A stretch of DNA of 14,937 bases from an uncultured Oscillospiraceae bacterium (GCA_910587395.1 CAJULJ010000063.1:1-14937), one strand, 5' to 3'. Counted from the first letter of the stretch, positions 1-8,099 are shown. Program-made: numbers and translations. The notes: generated by a model not told the origin, from the letters alone.

Positions 1-2067
1 GTCAGCGGCATCCAGGGCTTTGTGGATTGGCTGAACAATCTGGACGAAGGCACCAAGCAGACCATCGTCACCATTGGGCTGATCGTTGCGGCGGTGGGGC
101 CGGTCCTCATCGTCATTGGCAAGGTGATCTCTGCGGTCGGCACCATCCTCTCGGTGGTGTCTAAGATCGGCCCGGTCATCGGCGCGGTCAAGACCGCCGC
201 CACCGGGCTTTTTACCGTTTTGGCGGCAAACCCCATCGCTCTGGTAGTCGCTGCCATTGCCGCCCTCATCGCTATCTTCGTGGCGCTGTGGAACAACTGC
301 GAGGGATTCCGGGAGTTTTGGATCGGGCTGTGGGAGGGCATCAAAGCCGCTGCCATCGCCGTGTGGGAGGCGCTATCCTCCTTCTTCCAGGGAGCGTGGG
401 AGGCCATCGTCAATTTGGCCCAGACTATCTGGGGCGGCATCGGGGGCTTCTTCTCCGGGCTGTGGGAGGCAATCTCCTCCACGGCCCAAGCGGTGTGGGG
501 AGCAATCAGCGGTTTCCTCTCCGGCCTGTGGACAGGTATCGTCACCGCCGCCCAGAGCATTTGGAGCGGCATCACCGAGTTTTTCTCCGGGCTTTGGAAT
601 GGCATCAAGGCTGTAGCGGAAACCGTCTGGAACGCCATCAGCACCTTCCTCTCCGGCCTTTGGACGAGTATCGTAAATATCGCCCAGACCATCTGGAATG
701 GCATCGTGACATTCTTCTCCGGGCTGTGGGAGGGTATCCGGGCCACCGCCGAGGCCGTCTGGAACGGTATCAGCACACTCCTTTCCACCCTCTGGACAGC
801 CATTTCCACGGCGGCGCAGACCATCTGGAACGGCATCGCCACCTTCCTCTCCGGCATCTGGACGGCTATCTCCACCACGGCCCAGGCTGCGTGGAACGGT
901 ATCAAAGAGTTCCTCTCCGGCATCTGGGAGGCCATCAAGGGTGTGTTCACCACGGCGCTGGAAACCGTCAAAACGGTGGTGACCGGGGCTTGGGAAGCCA
1001 TCGAGAGCGTGGTCACCACAGCGATGGAGGCGCTCCAGACCGCAATCAGCACCGCTTGGGAGGCTATTAAAACCGCCATCTCCACGGCGCTGGAAGCCAT
1101 CAAAACTGCTGTCACCACAGCTTGGGAAGCGATCAAAACGGCGGTCACCACGGTCATGGAGGCCATCAAGACGGCAATCACCGCCGCCTGGGAAGCCATC
1201 AAGACCGCTGTGCTGGCGGTCATGGAAGCGGTGAAAACCGCCATCACCGCTGCGTGGGAGGCAATTAAGACCGCTGTCACCACGGTGGTCAATGCTATCA
1301 AAGATACAGTCACCCAGGTCTGGGAGGCCATCAAAGAAACCGTCAGCGGCATCATGGAGCGGCTGAAGGAAACCATTGTTAATGCTTGGAACGCTCTGAA
1401 GGAGGCCGTCACCAGTGTGGTCAACGGCATCAAAGAGGCGGTCACTGGTGTGTTCAACAGTCTCTCCGAAGGGGTGCGCACCGCCATGACCAAGGTGCTG
1501 GAGGCGGTGAAGTCCGGCTTCAACTTCGTCAAGGACCACATCCTCGGTCTGGGCAAGGAGGCCGTGAGCTGGGGCCGCGACCTCATCATGGGCATCGTCA
1601 ACGGCATCAAAGGGGCCATTGGCTCGGTCAAGGACGCTGTGGGGAATGTGGCAAGCACGATCAAGTCCTTCCTACACTTCTCCGTCCCGGACGAGGGGCC
1701 GCTCACCGACTACGAGAGCTGGATGCCTGACTTCATGGCTGGGCTTGCCAAGGGCATCGAGCAGAGCCGGGGGACCGTCCGCGCCGCCATTGGAAATGTG
1801 GCGGACGATCTGACCCTCACGCCCACCATCACTGCTGCCACCAGCGGGCTGGAGGCTATTCGCAATGGAGGCATGGCCCAGAGTGACAACACCCTCACCG
1901 CCGCCAGCGGCAATTCCGAGATGGCCACGCGGCTGGATGCCATGTATGAGGTGGTCACCAAATATCTGCCCCGGCTGGCGAACCGCCAGATCGTGCTGGA
2001 CTCCGGCACTCTGGTGGGCGAACTGTCCGATGGTATGAACCGAACGCTGGGGAGGGCTTTCCTATGA
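1..2067 (+). CDS. Phage tail tape-measure protein, C-terminal part (5' end outside window)
   Basis: The frame is open from base 1, so the gene starts upstream and 688 C-terminal residues are visible. The tape-measure protein fills the lumen of the tail tube, sets tail length and helps DNA entry. Counting from the Val/Met codon at 22, residues 16-90 are strongly hydrophobic, including an Ala/Ile/Val-rich stretch just before the Trp array that is common in these proteins. Residues 104-478 are a periodic Trp array, described as a separate repeat. The end (about 550-580, with FSVPDEGPLTDYESWMPDF) is the conserved C-terminal motif of clostridial tape-measure proteins. The stop overlaps the next start in ATGA, as expected for a coupled tail operon. 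The family call is firm; the missing N-terminal part prevents a length estimate. Confidence 0.93.
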   Translation, partial: VSGIQGFVDWLNNLDEGTKQTIVTIGLIVAAVGPVLIVIGKVISAVGTILSVVSKIGPVIGAVKTAATGLFTVLAANPIALVVAAIAALIAIFVALWNNCEGFREFWIGLWEGIKAAAIAVWEALSSFFQGAWEAIVNLAQTIWGGIGGFFSGLWEAISSTAQAVWGAISGFLSGLWTGIVTAAQSIWSGITEFFSGLWNGIKAVAETVWNAISTFLSGLWTSIVNIAQTIWNGIVTFFSGLWEGIRATAEAVWNGISTLLSTLWTAISTAAQTIWNGIATFLSGIWTAISTTAQAAWNGIKEFLSGIWEAIKGVFTTALETVKTVVTGAWEAIESVVTTAMEALQTAISTAWEAIKTAISTALEAIKTAVTTAWEAIKTAVTTVMEAIKTAITAAWEAIKTAVLAVMEAVKTAITAAWEAIKTAVTTVVNAIKDTVTQVWEAIKETVSGIMERLKETIVNAWNALKEAVTSVVNGIKEAVTGVFNSLSEGVRTAMTKVLEAVKSGFNFVKDHILGLGKEAVSWGRDLIMGIVNGIKGAIGSVKDAVGNVASTIKSFLHFSVPDEGPLTDYESWMPDFMAGLAKGIEQSRGTVRAAIGNVADDLTLTPTITAATSGLEAIRNGGMAQSDNTLTAASGNSEMATRLDAMYEVVTKYLPRLANRQIVLDSGTLVGELSDGMNRTLGRAFL
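331..1455 (+). repeat. 33-bp / 11-residue tandem array inside the tape-measure gene
   Basis: Counting from the codon at 22, a large hydrophobic residue falls at exactly every 11th position from W104 to F478, 35 positions without a register slip. The first 19 (W104 to W302) are all Trp. After that Trp alternates with Leu, Met or Val (L313, W324, M335, W346 and so on to F478), giving a 22-residue, 66-bp super-repeat. The early units read like FFSGLW/AQTIW and the later ones like TAVTTAWEAIK. Eleven-residue periodicity of Trp and Phe is a known property of siphovirus tape-measure proteins. Similar DNA units make in-frame expansion or contraction plausible. Confidence 0.93.
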
Positions 2068-2900
2068 TCCGAAAATTCAGACTGACCAACGGCGCGGGGG
2101 ACGGCTGGGATTTGAACAGCCGTTCCTCCTTCTTTCACAATATCGCCGGGTTCGGCTTCAAGGACGGCACCCAATACGAGCAGGTCGGCACCGACTTCAT
2201 CCCCCTGGAAGAACTGTTCTCCCAGGGGGAGATGTCGGGCCGCATCCTGTTCGGCGGCTCCACCGCCTACCAGACCTGCCGGGAGTTCTCCCGGTTCGTC
2301 CGGGCTGTGCCGCTCACCCTCATTTACCAGACGGACGAGACATACCGTGTCCCTGTCCGCCTGACGGAGCTGTCCAAGGGGGAGCTGATGGAGGGCGGCG
2401 GCGGTCTGGTCTGCGATGTGACCTTCCTCGCCACCGGGCTGTTCTACAAAAGCGTCATCCGGCAGAGCGGCGTCCTCTCCATCGGCGGCAAGGTGTATCC
2501 GTACACCTATAGCTACTCCTACGCCGAGGTGGCTCAGAACACCTTGGTCATCGACAGCGACAGCTACGAGGACAGCCCATGCAAGGTCACCATCTTCGGC
2601 CCCTGCCTCAACCCGGTCTGGAAGCACTATGTGGACAATGTGCTGGTGGAAACCGGGCGGTATGAGGGTTCCGTCATGGCGGACCACAAGCTGGTGGTGG
2701 ACGCTACCGGCATTCCCTACAGCATCACCGAGCGCGGCGCGGCGGACGATATCGTGGCTGACCGCTACCAGCTCTGTGACTTTACCACGGAGCGGTTCTT
2801 CCACCTCAAGCATGGGAGCAACCGCATTTCCGTTTCCCACGACGGGCTGAACACAGTGAAAATGATGGTGGAGGGGAAGATCAGCTATGAGACCGTATAG
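2064..2900 (+). CDS. Distal tail protein (Dit, siphovirus tail component family)
   Basis: This 278-residue protein sits directly after the tape-measure gene, the usual place of the distal tail protein that forms the hub joining tail tube to baseplate. The start MIRKFRLTNGAGDGWDLNS and the glycine- and aromatic-rich N-terminal domain (about 1-125) resemble the Sipho_tail/Dit family; the remainder is predicted to be the beta-rich C-terminal (galectin-like) domain. Its ATG overlaps the previous stop by four bases, with a purine-rich GGGGAGGG box just upstream inside the tape-measure gene. Family assignment rests on position and sequence style rather than on an alignment, but this order is highly conserved. 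Confidence 0.82.
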   Translation: MIRKFRLTNGAGDGWDLNSRSSFFHNIAGFGFKDGTQYEQVGTDFIPLEELFSQGEMSGRILFGGSTAYQTCREFSRFVRAVPLTLIYQTDETYRVPVRLTELSKGELMEGGGGLVCDVTFLATGLFYKSVIRQSGVLSIGGKVYPYTYSYSYAEVAQNTLVIDSDSYEDSPCKVTIFGPCLNPVWKHYVDNVLVETGRYEGSVMADHKLVVDATGIPYSITERGAADDIVADRYQLCDFTTERFFHLKHGSNRISVSHDGLNTVKMMVEGKISYETV

Positions 2901-3966
2901 TGTGGAGATTTTCCGGCCTGACTTCACGATGGTCGGAAACGCCAATGTAAACGAGGTCACCTACAAAGAGGACTACCTCGCCTCGGACGAGAACACCATC
3001 ACGGTGCTGGCGCTCCCCGGCATTGAAAAGCAGGACTTCATCCGCATCAGCCGGGGCAGCGAGGAGTACGCCGGGGTGGTCACCGAGATCGGCTACGGCA
3101 CCGACCGCTCCAAGCGGCTCCAGACCATTTCCTACAAGCCCCTGGTGGAGCTGCTGAACACCGGCATCCTGTTCGATGTGAACGCCCAGGGCCAGGGGAC
3201 GCTGGAGGACTTCATCTGTGACCGTATCCGGGAAACCTTCATCGAAAACCCGGACACGCTCCAGAACATCCACGGTCTGTCTGTGGCACACACCAGCGCC
3301 ACCCCGGATTGGAGCCTGCACATCACCCCGGCGGAGAGCGGCGGTCATTACAACATCGTCAACCTCATGGATTCGGTCATTGTCCCCGCTATGCAGAAAT
3401 ATGGCATTCTGGTGAAGGCCGCGCTGGACATCCAGAACCGGGAGATACACGTCACGGTGGGCCGGACCGGGGACAGCATCCTCACCATAGAGGCTGATTT
3501 GCCGAACATCATCAAGAAAAGCGTCACCATCAAGCAGGTCAGCGCCGATGTAAACAAGCTGATCTTGTTTGACAGCGCGGACTACGCCACCACCCGTATC
3601 TACTACCTCCACCCGGATTTGGGCTACGACACCTACGACCGCGACCGCATCACCCCGGTGGTCTGCGAACTGCAAGCGGTGCAGCATGAGGAGGGCAGTT
3701 CCTTCGAGTCCGCCGCCATCCGCGCCGCCCACGACAAATTCTCCGGGCTGGCCTACTCCAACCTCATCGAGCTGACGATGGCGAATGACGATGGGCTGGT
3801 GAAGCCGGAGCAGATGGAGTTCGGGCAGCAGGTGGAGATCATTTCGGACGGGGTGGCCTATCGGAGCATCCTCACCGGGCGGGAGCGCGGCAAGAACACC
3901 AAGCTGGTGTTTGGAACCGTCCGGCTGGACCTCACAAAAATACTCAGGAGGAGCGGCAATGGCTAA
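2887..3966 (+). CDS. ReqiPepy6 Gp37-like tail-associated / baseplate hub protein
   Basis: A 359-residue protein that begins 14 bases before the end of the Dit gene, behind a GGAGGGGAAG ribosome binding site. It resembles the family named after siphovirus ReqiPepy6 Gp37, found between Dit and the tail fibre genes in many Bacillota and actinobacterial siphophages. Recognisable traits are the N-terminus (SVEIFRPDFTMVGNANV), the early segment VTYKEDYLASDENTITV, and a C-terminus rich in short beta strands ending with GRERGKNTKLVFGTVRLDL. The likely role is the baseplate hub below Dit, equivalent in position to the tail-associated lysin or Tal protein. I see no peptidase motif, so no enzymatic activity is claimed. 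Confidence 0.75.
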   Translation: MRPYSVEIFRPDFTMVGNANVNEVTYKEDYLASDENTITVLALPGIEKQDFIRISRGSEEYAGVVTEIGYGTDRSKRLQTISYKPLVELLNTGILFDVNAQGQGTLEDFICDRIRETFIENPDTLQNIHGLSVAHTSATPDWSLHITPAESGGHYNIVNLMDSVIVPAMQKYGILVKAALDIQNREIHVTVGRTGDSILTIEADLPNIIKKSVTIKQVSADVNKLILFDSADYATTRIYYLHPDLGYDTYDRDRITPVVCELQAVQHEEGSSFESAAIRAAHDKFSGLAYSNLIELTMANDDGLVKPEQMEFGQQVEIISDGVAYRSILTGRERGKNTKLVFGTVRLDLTKILRRSGNG

Positions 3967-6136
3967 CAACATCGTTTTGAAAACCTTTCGCGGCGGCAGC
4001 GTGACCCCGCTGGACGATGCCATCATCCAGCAGACGGTCATTGGCACGAATGGCATCTTTAAGGGCTGCAACATCACCTACGCCAGAGGCAACGTCCTCC
4101 ATGTGTCCCAGGGCTTCGGCATGATAAAAGGCCGTTTCTTTGAGGTGTACGACTGCGAGGTCGGCGTCATCCTCAACAGCGGCTCCGGCACCCTCCAAGG
4201 GCGGCTCTACATCCACATGGATTTGTCCAATGCGGACGAGCCGATCCAGCTTCTGACGGAGACGGCCTCGGTGCTGACTGAGCTGACCGGGGACGAGGAT
4301 GTAAACTACAACAACACCGCCTACGACCTGGAACTGGCGACCTTCGGTGTGACCCGGACGGGCATCACCCATCTGGAGGCCACCTTCGAGAAGATCACCG
4401 GGGCCTCCGGCAGCGGCGGGGCCAGCACCCTCATGCGCTCCACCGAATACTTCAAAGGAGACTTCGTGACCTGCAAGAACGCTCCCGGCTGGGTGACGCT
4501 CTACTGCACCACCCAAGGCGTGACCGCCGCCACGGAGCCGCTGGAGTATCTGGGCCTCGCCGAAGTGGGCGACCAGGTGCAGGACGGCACCTGCGTGTTC
4601 ACCGCCCGTGATGTGGTGGGTGAGTTGGACATTCTGAAAGACCTGCTCACCGACACCGAAAACAGCATCGCCGGTCTGGAGGGCGACATTGAGGATTTGC
4701 GGGAGGAGCTGAATCTGAAGGCCGAGGACATCCAGCCTGTGGGGGCCATCCGCTACAGCGCCGCGCCGGACATGGGCGATGATTGGCTCAAATGTGACGG
4801 CAGCTTTGTGAGCGAGGATGACTACCCGGAGCTGGTGGCCCTGCTGGGGACCAAGCAGCCCACGGCGAAGGACCTCAAGACGGCCTACACCGCAGACAAG
4901 GCCGGAGCTATCACCAATACCTGCGTGTTCAACGGCTCCATCTGGGCCTATCTGGTGGATGCCCATCTGCTGGTCTGCGTCCCGGCCACCGGCGCGGCAA
5001 AGACCATCCCTGTGACTGGAGCCGAGGCCCTGTCTGGAGCAAGCCCGGTGTATCTATCCATTTGCGGTGGTTCTCTCTACCTGACGCAGATCGGCAGTAC
5101 CCAGACAAAGATTTCGCTGTTTGAGCTGGTATCTTTCAAAGGGACGGAAACCTCCATCCAAATGACAGAAGTTCCGACCTACATTTCAAACAGAGTCAAT
5201 CAAACTGCAAGCCAGTACACGATTCCCTATGTAGTTGATGTGGTCGGCACAAAAATGATGGCTCTGCTGATGACGGATTCCTATCTTTACTACATCACGT
5301 GGAAAGCCGGAACTTACTCCACCTCTGCGGCTATGGTTCAAGTGTACTGTAATGCCTATAGTGGTTCTATGACGAGGTATTACACAACAAAGCTGGCAGC
5401 GAAGTTCGGCTTTTCCGTTAAAAATCAGAATGAGGCGATCTATGCCTCTCGCTTTCTGGGGGTCTATACCAGCGGAAACACCTATGGGTATAAGTTCTGG
5501 TTCAGTATTGCATCGGTGGCCCAAGCCCTCTATGGTACTCCGGCCAGCGACCCTTATTCCTCGTACACGAACTACTCCAATATGGAGGCCGCTATTGCGC
5601 AGGATGAGCGGGGCGAGTATCTAAAGCGATTTGTTGCAGAGGATTATACTCCGCAGATGATCACGCTCCCCGCCGGGGCCAATAACGAGTATCTCTACAA
5701 TGTTGACCTCGTTGACCGAAAGGTCACGCTGATGCATGGGCGGTACAACGGCGGGACGCTGCCGGAATGGAGAGACATCAACATCAAACTCCCCTCCAGA
5801 GCGGTGCTGTTCACCGATTCCGTCTGCTATGTGGCGGAGCAGTCCATGTGGTTCATCTTCGTGGGGACCGGGCTGCTGTTCGGCTCCAAGCTGGCCACCA
5901 GCGGCTGGGGCTACATCGACACGATGGGCCTTTTGGGGCTGATTGCGAAGAACGGCTGCATCACCTATCTCCCCGGCGAGAACGCGCTGTATCTCAGCGG
6001 CCTCAACACCGCTGGCATTCCAGTGGTCTGCAAGCTCCTGTTTGATGGGCTGATGGATTTCTCCGGCGAGGGTGCGTGGCTCCCGGTTATGAGCAAGGAC
6101 GGCATCCCGGCCTATATCAAGGCCAGATCGACCTAA
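3959..6136 (+). CDS. Tail fibre / receptor-binding protein with tail collar domain
   Basis: The start is set at ATG 3959, seven bases after an AGGAGGAG box (3946-3953) and overlapping the previous stop by eight bases; an upstream in-frame TTG at 3911 has no such box. The product is 725 residues. Residues 1-150 look like a baseplate-attachment domain. Residues 222-254 are a heptad-rich likely trimerising coiled coil. Residues 259-300 (QPVGAIRYSAAP, then WLKCDGS) match the phage tail collar domain. Residues 311-725 contain repeated short hydrophobic and aromatic strands, possibly propeller-like, and are probably the host-recognition part. Codon use becomes AT-richer between about 5085 and 5650, consistent with module exchange. 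Host receptor is unknown. Confidence 0.82.
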   Translation: MANNIVLKTFRGGSVTPLDDAIIQQTVIGTNGIFKGCNITYARGNVLHVSQGFGMIKGRFFEVYDCEVGVILNSGSGTLQGRLYIHMDLSNADEPIQLLTETASVLTELTGDEDVNYNNTAYDLELATFGVTRTGITHLEATFEKITGASGSGGASTLMRSTEYFKGDFVTCKNAPGWVTLYCTTQGVTAATEPLEYLGLAEVGDQVQDGTCVFTARDVVGELDILKDLLTDTENSIAGLEGDIEDLREELNLKAEDIQPVGAIRYSAAPDMGDDWLKCDGSFVSEDDYPELVALLGTKQPTAKDLKTAYTADKAGAITNTCVFNGSIWAYLVDAHLLVCVPATGAAKTIPVTGAEALSGASPVYLSICGGSLYLTQIGSTQTKISLFELVSFKGTETSIQMTEVPTYISNRVNQTASQYTIPYVVDVVGTKMMALLMTDSYLYYITWKAGTYSTSAAMVQVYCNAYSGSMTRYYTTKLAAKFGFSVKNQNEAIYASRFLGVYTSGNTYGYKFWFSIASVAQALYGTPASDPYSSYTNYSNMEAAIAQDERGEYLKRFVAEDYTPQMITLPAGANNEYLYNVDLVDRKVTLMHGRYNGGTLPEWRDINIKLPSRAVLFTDSVCYVAEQSMWFIFVGTGLLFGSKLATSGWGYIDTMGLLGLIAKNGCITYLPGENALYLSGLNTAGIPVVCKLLFDGLMDFSGEGAWLPVMSKDGIPAYIKARST
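5085..5650 (+). other. Low-GC segment inside the tail fibre gene
   Basis: Base composition drops inside one continuous reading frame. For example 5161-5220 is 25/60 G+C (42%), while 4801-4860 is 39/60 (65%). The protein stays open, so this is not a frameshift. It falls in the predicted receptor-binding half, where mosaic exchange between phages is common. Limits are approximate. Confidence 0.6.
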
Positions 6137-6151
6137 ACCAAATAACGGATG

Positions 6152-6184
6152 AAAGGCTGTCCGCCGCTTGGCGGATGGCCTTTT
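6152..6184 (+). terminator. Hairpin between tail and lysis modules
   Basis: AAAGGC (6152-6157) pairs with GCCTTT (6178-6183), and TCCGCC (6160-6165) pairs with GGCGGA (6170-6175), around a four-base loop and a 2x2 internal mismatch. The 3' arm runs into TTTTATTATA. It starts 16 bases after the tail fibre stop. The T tract overlaps the stem and is short, so it may be a partial terminator or attenuator lowering lysis expression relative to tail genes. Confidence 0.7.
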
Positions 6185-6223
6185 ATTATACAAATTTTCA
6201 TTCAGAAATGGAGGTTTTTTGCA

Positions 6224-6643
6224 ATGAAGGAATTTTGGAACACGATTCAGTGCGTGTTCGCCGCTGTGGGCGGATGGCTGGGCTACTTTCTGGGCGGCTG
6301 TGACGGCCTGCTCATCGCCCTGGTGATGTTCGCTGCGGTGGACTACATCACCGGGGTCATGTGCGCCATCAGCGACCAGAAGCTGTCCAGCGAGGTGGGC
6401 TTTCGCGGCATCTGCCGGAAGGTACTGATTTTCATTTTGGTGGGCATCGCCAACATCCTGGACGTGGAGGTCATCGGCACCGGCTCGGTGCTGCGGACGG
6501 CGATCATCTTCTTCTACCTGTCCAACGAGGGTGTGTCCCTGCTGGAGAACGCCGCCCACCTGGGCTTGCCTGTCCCCACCAAGCTGAAGGACGTTCTGGC
6601 CCAGCTCCATGACCGGGCGGAGGAAGGCGGTGAGGACGAATGA
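6224..6643 (+). CDS. Phage holin (toxin secretion/phage lysis holin family)
   Basis: The 139-residue protein starts at ATG 6224, nine bases after GGAGG (6210-6214). An in-frame ATG at 6149 is rejected because it would place the terminator hairpin in the coding sequence and has no ribosome binding site. Four hydrophobic segments are visible (about 7-24, 28-48, 66-82, 87-101). The segment with FRGICRKVLIF and the later NEGVSLLENA are hallmarks of the family-4 holins of Bacillota phages, as is the charged C-terminus (QLHDRAEEGGEDE). It would form membrane lesions that let the endolysin reach peptidoglycan at the end of infection. It overlaps the endolysin start in ATGA, so the two are coupled. 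Confidence 0.92.
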   Translation: MKEFWNTIQCVFAAVGGWLGYFLGGCDGLLIALVMFAAVDYITGVMCAISDQKLSSEVGFRGICRKVLIFILVGIANILDVEVIGTGSVLRTAIIFFYLSNEGVSLLENAAHLGLPVPTKLKDVLAQLHDRAEEGGEDE

Positions 6644-7971
6644 GGCTCGTTGAATCCATCCTCACCAAGAATCCCTGCTATACCGCTGGCCGGAAGATCA
6701 CGGTCAAGGGCCTGATGCTCCACTCTGTGGGCTGTCCCCAGCCCAGCGCATCGGTGTTCGTGAAGAACTGGAACAGCGCCAGCTACGACCGGGCCTGCGT
6801 CCACGGCTTCATTGACGGCAATGACGGCACCATCTATCAGTGCCTCCCCTGGAACCACCGGGGCTGGCATTGCGGGGCCAGCGGCAACAACACCCACATC
6901 GGGGTGGAGATGTGCGAACCAGCCTGCATCAAGTACACGGGCGGGGCCACCTTCACCTGCTCCGACAAGGCCGCTGCCCAGGCTGTGGCAAAGCGCACCT
7001 ATGACGCGGCGGTGGAGCTGTTCGCTATGCTCTGCCAGAAGTTCTCTCTGGACCCGCTCGGCGATGGGGTGATCGTCAGCCACAAGGAGGGCTGCAAGCG
7101 CGGCATCGCCTCCAACCACGGCGACCCGGAGCATCTGTGGACACAGCTCGGTCTGCCCTACACGATGGACACCTTCCGCAAGGCCGTGAAAGCGGCGATG
7201 GGCGGCGGGGCCGCTGCTCCCAGCGGTGTGTCCGGCACCAAGATCATGGGCGCGGCGGTGGCCACAGCGGAGCAGATGCGCACCTACATTAAGGCCAAGA
7301 ATCCGAAGGTGGCCCAGAGCGTTCTGGACATGGTGCCGCTCTATCTCTCCGAGGGAGCGGCGGAGGGTGTGCGGGGCGACATCGCCTTTGCGCAGTCCTG
7401 TCTGGAGACCGGGAACTTCGCCTTCTCCGGCTCTGCCGTCACGCTGGACCAGAACAACTTCTGTGGCATGGGTGTCACCGCCAACGGCATGAAGGGTAAT
7501 TCCTTCGACACCCCCCAACTCGGCATCCGGGCGCAGGTGCAGCACCTCAAAGCCTACGCCTCCACCGAGCCATTGAAGGGCGAGTGCATCGACCCCCGGT
7601 TCAAGTATGTGGCGCGGGGCTGCGCCGAGGTGGTGGAGTGGCTGGGCCAGAAGGAGAATCCCCAAGGTAAGGGCTGGGCCACCGGCGCGGGCTATGGGGA
7701 GAAGATTATGGACATTCTCAAGGCCATCCTCGCCACCGCTGGTGCGGCTGCTCCTGCTCCTGCCGCCGTTCCCTTCACGGTGAAGGTGTCCATCCCCGAC
7801 CTGCGCATCCGCAGCGGCCCCGGCACCAATGCTGCCGCCACCGGGAAGTTCACCGGGGTTGGCGTGTTCACTATCACCGAGGTCAAGAGCGGCCCCGGTT
7901 CCGCCAAGGGCTGGGGGCGGCTGAAGTCTGGCGCGGGTTGGATTGCCCTGGACTACGCACAGAAAATTTGA
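6640..7971 (+). CDS. Modular endolysin: N-acetylmuramoyl-L-alanine amidase + glucosaminidase + SH3
   Basis: This 443-residue protein cuts host peptidoglycan for lysis. Residues about 20-170 are an Amidase_2 (PGRP-like) domain with candidate zinc ligands H28 (LMLHSVG), H148 (VSHKEG) and D162 (GDPEHLW), and the conserved HIGVEMCE strand at 86-93. Residues about 225-345 look like a glucosaminidase (lysozyme-like) domain, with E256 in FAQSCLETGNF as probable catalytic acid, and NNFCGMGV. An Ala/Pro linker (366-377) leads to a bacterial SH3-like wall-binding domain (378-443: LRIRSGPGTNA, WGRLKSGAGWI). The protein has no signal peptide, so export would rely on the holin. The start overlaps the holin stop. 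The catalytic roles are inferred from motifs. Confidence 0.93.
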   Translation: MRLVESILTKNPCYTAGRKITVKGLMLHSVGCPQPSASVFVKNWNSASYDRACVHGFIDGNDGTIYQCLPWNHRGWHCGASGNNTHIGVEMCEPACIKYTGGATFTCSDKAAAQAVAKRTYDAAVELFAMLCQKFSLDPLGDGVIVSHKEGCKRGIASNHGDPEHLWTQLGLPYTMDTFRKAVKAAMGGGAAAPSGVSGTKIMGAAVATAEQMRTYIKAKNPKVAQSVLDMVPLYLSEGAAEGVRGDIAFAQSCLETGNFAFSGSAVTLDQNNFCGMGVTANGMKGNSFDTPQLGIRAQVQHLKAYASTEPLKGECIDPRFKYVARGCAEVVEWLGQKENPQGKGWATGAGYGEKIMDILKAILATAGAAAPAPAAVPFTVKVSIPDLRIRSGPGTNAAATGKFTGVGVFTITEVKSGPGSAKGWGRLKSGAGWIALDYAQKI

Positions 7972-8002
7972 CAAGCAGTCAATATTTTGACCTACAGTTC
8001 AT

Positions 8003-8040
8003 GCCCACCGGGGATTTTCTCCCTGGTGGGCTATTTTTTG
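8003..8040 (+). terminator. Strong rho-independent terminator after the lysis cassette
   Basis: A 12-bp stem pairs 8003-8014 with 8020-8031 (GCCCACC against GGTGGGC, with one G-T pair lower in the stem) around the five-base loop TTTTC, followed by TATTTTTTG. It lies 31 bases after the endolysin stop and should end the late phage transcript. Confidence 0.92.
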
Positions 8041-8062
8041 TACCAGAACCCTGACAAAACCC

Positions 8063-8090
8063 CCTCCTTCTCTGCGTATCCCGAAGGAGG
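8063..8090 (+). promoter_or_regulatory. Hairpin sequestering the ribosome binding site of the HTH/zinc gene
   Basis: CCTCCTTC (8063-8070) is the exact reverse complement of GAAGGAGG (8083-8090), with a 12-base loop. The right arm is the ribosome binding site of the gene starting at 8100. If this stem forms in the mRNA it hides the binding site of the first gene in the recombinase block. Whether a ligand, protein or ribosome read-through opens it is not visible in the sequence. Confidence 0.6.
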
Positions 8091-8099
8091 TGCGGATTT

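Noticed and set aside
373..1539. 388-codon minus-strand frame rich in Gly, Asp, His and Arg repeats opposite the tape-measure array
   Set aside because: It is the mirror of the 33-bp repeats; a repeat length divisible by three keeps antisense frames open. No ribosome binding site and no recognisable family.
1710..4966. Long minus-strand frames opposite the tail genes (1710-2960, 2881-4077, 3944-4966)
   Set aside because: All lie opposite well-supported tail genes and have composition typical of antisense of high-GC codons.
3959..6136. Tail fibre as a diversity-generating retroelement target
   Set aside because: No reverse transcriptase, no template repeat and no adenine-biased variable C-terminal repeat are visible in the window.
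6149..6223. Upstream start that would lengthen the holin by 25 residues
   Set aside because: It has no ribosome binding site and would put the terminator hairpin within the coding sequence; ATG 6224 has GGAGG at ideal distance.
6514..7974. 486-codon minus-strand frame opposite holin and endolysin
   Set aside because: The plus-strand genes have clear domains and binding sites; the antisense frame is a high-GC shadow with no promoter or family resemblance.
7968..7996. Perfect TTGACA at the end of the endolysin gene as a promoter for the next block
   Set aside because: No acceptable -10 at 16-18 bases, and the strong terminator at 8003-8040 would stop the transcript.
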